Source: Deltaproteobacteria bacterium (GTDB taxonomy: Bacteria; Bdellovibrionota; JACOXK01). From it: a stretch of DNA of 24,139 bases. Made by a program: the position numbers and the translations under genes. The stretch lies in contig JACPKQ010000026.1 in NCBI GenBank assembly GCA_016186995.1, forward strand, positions 1 through 24,139. Direction: 5' to 3'. Positions 23,978 through 24,139 of the stretch are shown here, piece after piece. Within the stretch, counting starts at the first letter, position 1, and every line of letters begins with the position of its first letter. Below the pieces are notes generated by a model that had not been told where the DNA came from, did not search any database, and saw nothing but the letters and a program-made list of their open reading frames with translations.

Positions 23978-24139
23978 ATGGAGAAAAAACAAAAAAAACC
24001 ACAACCTAAAATATTAGGCTGGAGAGAGTGGGTAGGCCTCCCTGACCTTGGCATTAAAAGAATTAAAGCAAAAATTGATACAGGGGCACATACTTCTTCT
24101 CTTCACGTTTCTCACATCAAATTTTTTAAAAAAGGAAGT
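23978..24139 (+). CDS. ATP-dependent zinc protease/RimB-like protein (partial, runs off window)
   Basis: The first 54 codons are present; the gene continues past the window end. The N-terminal [30 protein letters not shown] is the hallmark of the Zn_protease (PF05618) family. The retropepsin-like Asp-Thr-Gly-Ala motif (about 34-37) probably carries the catalytic Asp. Members are often next to rimK and related ATP-grasp genes, but the downstream neighbours cannot be seen here. The start is the ATG with an A-rich upstream and no strong SD; it lies 121 bp after the tRNA-Ser gene. Confidence 0.85.
   Translation, partial: MEKKQKKPQPKILGWREWVGLPDLGIKRIKAKIDTGAHTSSLHVSHIKFFKKGS

Noticed and set aside
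23770-24139. Integration site at tRNA-Ser with a mobile element downstream
   Set aside because: No integrase, no direct repeat of the tRNA 3' end and a housekeeping-type protease gene follows, so nothing supports an island here.
1-24139. CRISPR array, IS element or prophage
   Set aside because: No regularly spaced repeats, no transposase or integrase and no phage structural genes were seen on either strand.

Overview
The window looks like chromosomal DNA of a low-GC Gram-negative bacterium. Three things support this: a heptose adenylyltransferase of LPS synthesis (rfaE2), several Sec or lipoprotein signal peptides, and a periplasmic murein-processing set. The gene mix includes a propionyl-CoA carboxylase/methylmalonyl-CoA mutase operon, an RDD protein with an N-terminal 'PLNRGLGLQ' motif, two strong sigma-54 promoters and c-di-GMP proteins. 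It resembles deltaproteobacterial or Bdellovibrio-like lineages, but that placement is inference. No phage, transposase or CRISPR array is visible.

Layout. 1-279: a palindromic, MITE-like element and a short palindromic repeat. 280-630 (-): PilZ protein. 763-5824 (+): a tightly overlapping operon (carboxyltransferase, biotin carboxylase, biotin carrier, methylmalonyl-CoA mutase large subunit) for propionyl-CoA to succinyl-CoA. 11257-5821 (-): operon of PBP1A, sorbosone/PQQ-type dehydrogenase, M20 amidohydrolase and TPR protein. 11412-12269 (+): lone alpha/beta hydrolase. 17091-12266 (-): operon of PBP4 carboxypeptidase, LysM lytic transglycosylase, ribonuclease J and a small coiled-coil protein. 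17129-18652 (+): peptide-type ABC substrate-binding lipoprotein with its own terminator. 18653-19004: non-coding region with a sigma-54 promoter and a structured RNA ending in a strong terminator. 19005-23187 (+): response regulator/diguanylate cyclase, rsmE, RDD protein, rfaE2, serS. 23289-23648 (+): sigma-54 promoter and a small unrecognised lipoprotein. 23770-23856 (+): tRNA-Ser(UGA). 23978-end (+): start of an ATP-dependent zinc-protease family gene.

The most interesting material is non-coding. (1) A near-consensus sigma-54 promoter (TGGCACA-N4-TTGCA) drives a predicted RNA of about 120 nt with a Rho-independent terminator, just before a diguanylate cyclase gene; it could be a free sRNA or an attenuator. 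(2) A perfect-consensus sigma-54 promoter (TGGCACG-N4-TTGCT) sits upstream of an SD-bearing GTG start of a 104-aa lipoprotein. (3) A perfect 11-bp hairpin has the lytic transglycosylase start codon in its stem and the Shine-Dalgarno in its loop. (4) A dispersed GTCATYCC-type palindromic repeat family lies at gene borders and has apparently supplied the C-terminus of RfaE2. PBP4 also appears to lack the segment carrying the usual DGSGLSR motif. Cell-envelope genes dominate the window, and c-di-GMP synthesis and sensing occur near opposite ends of it.
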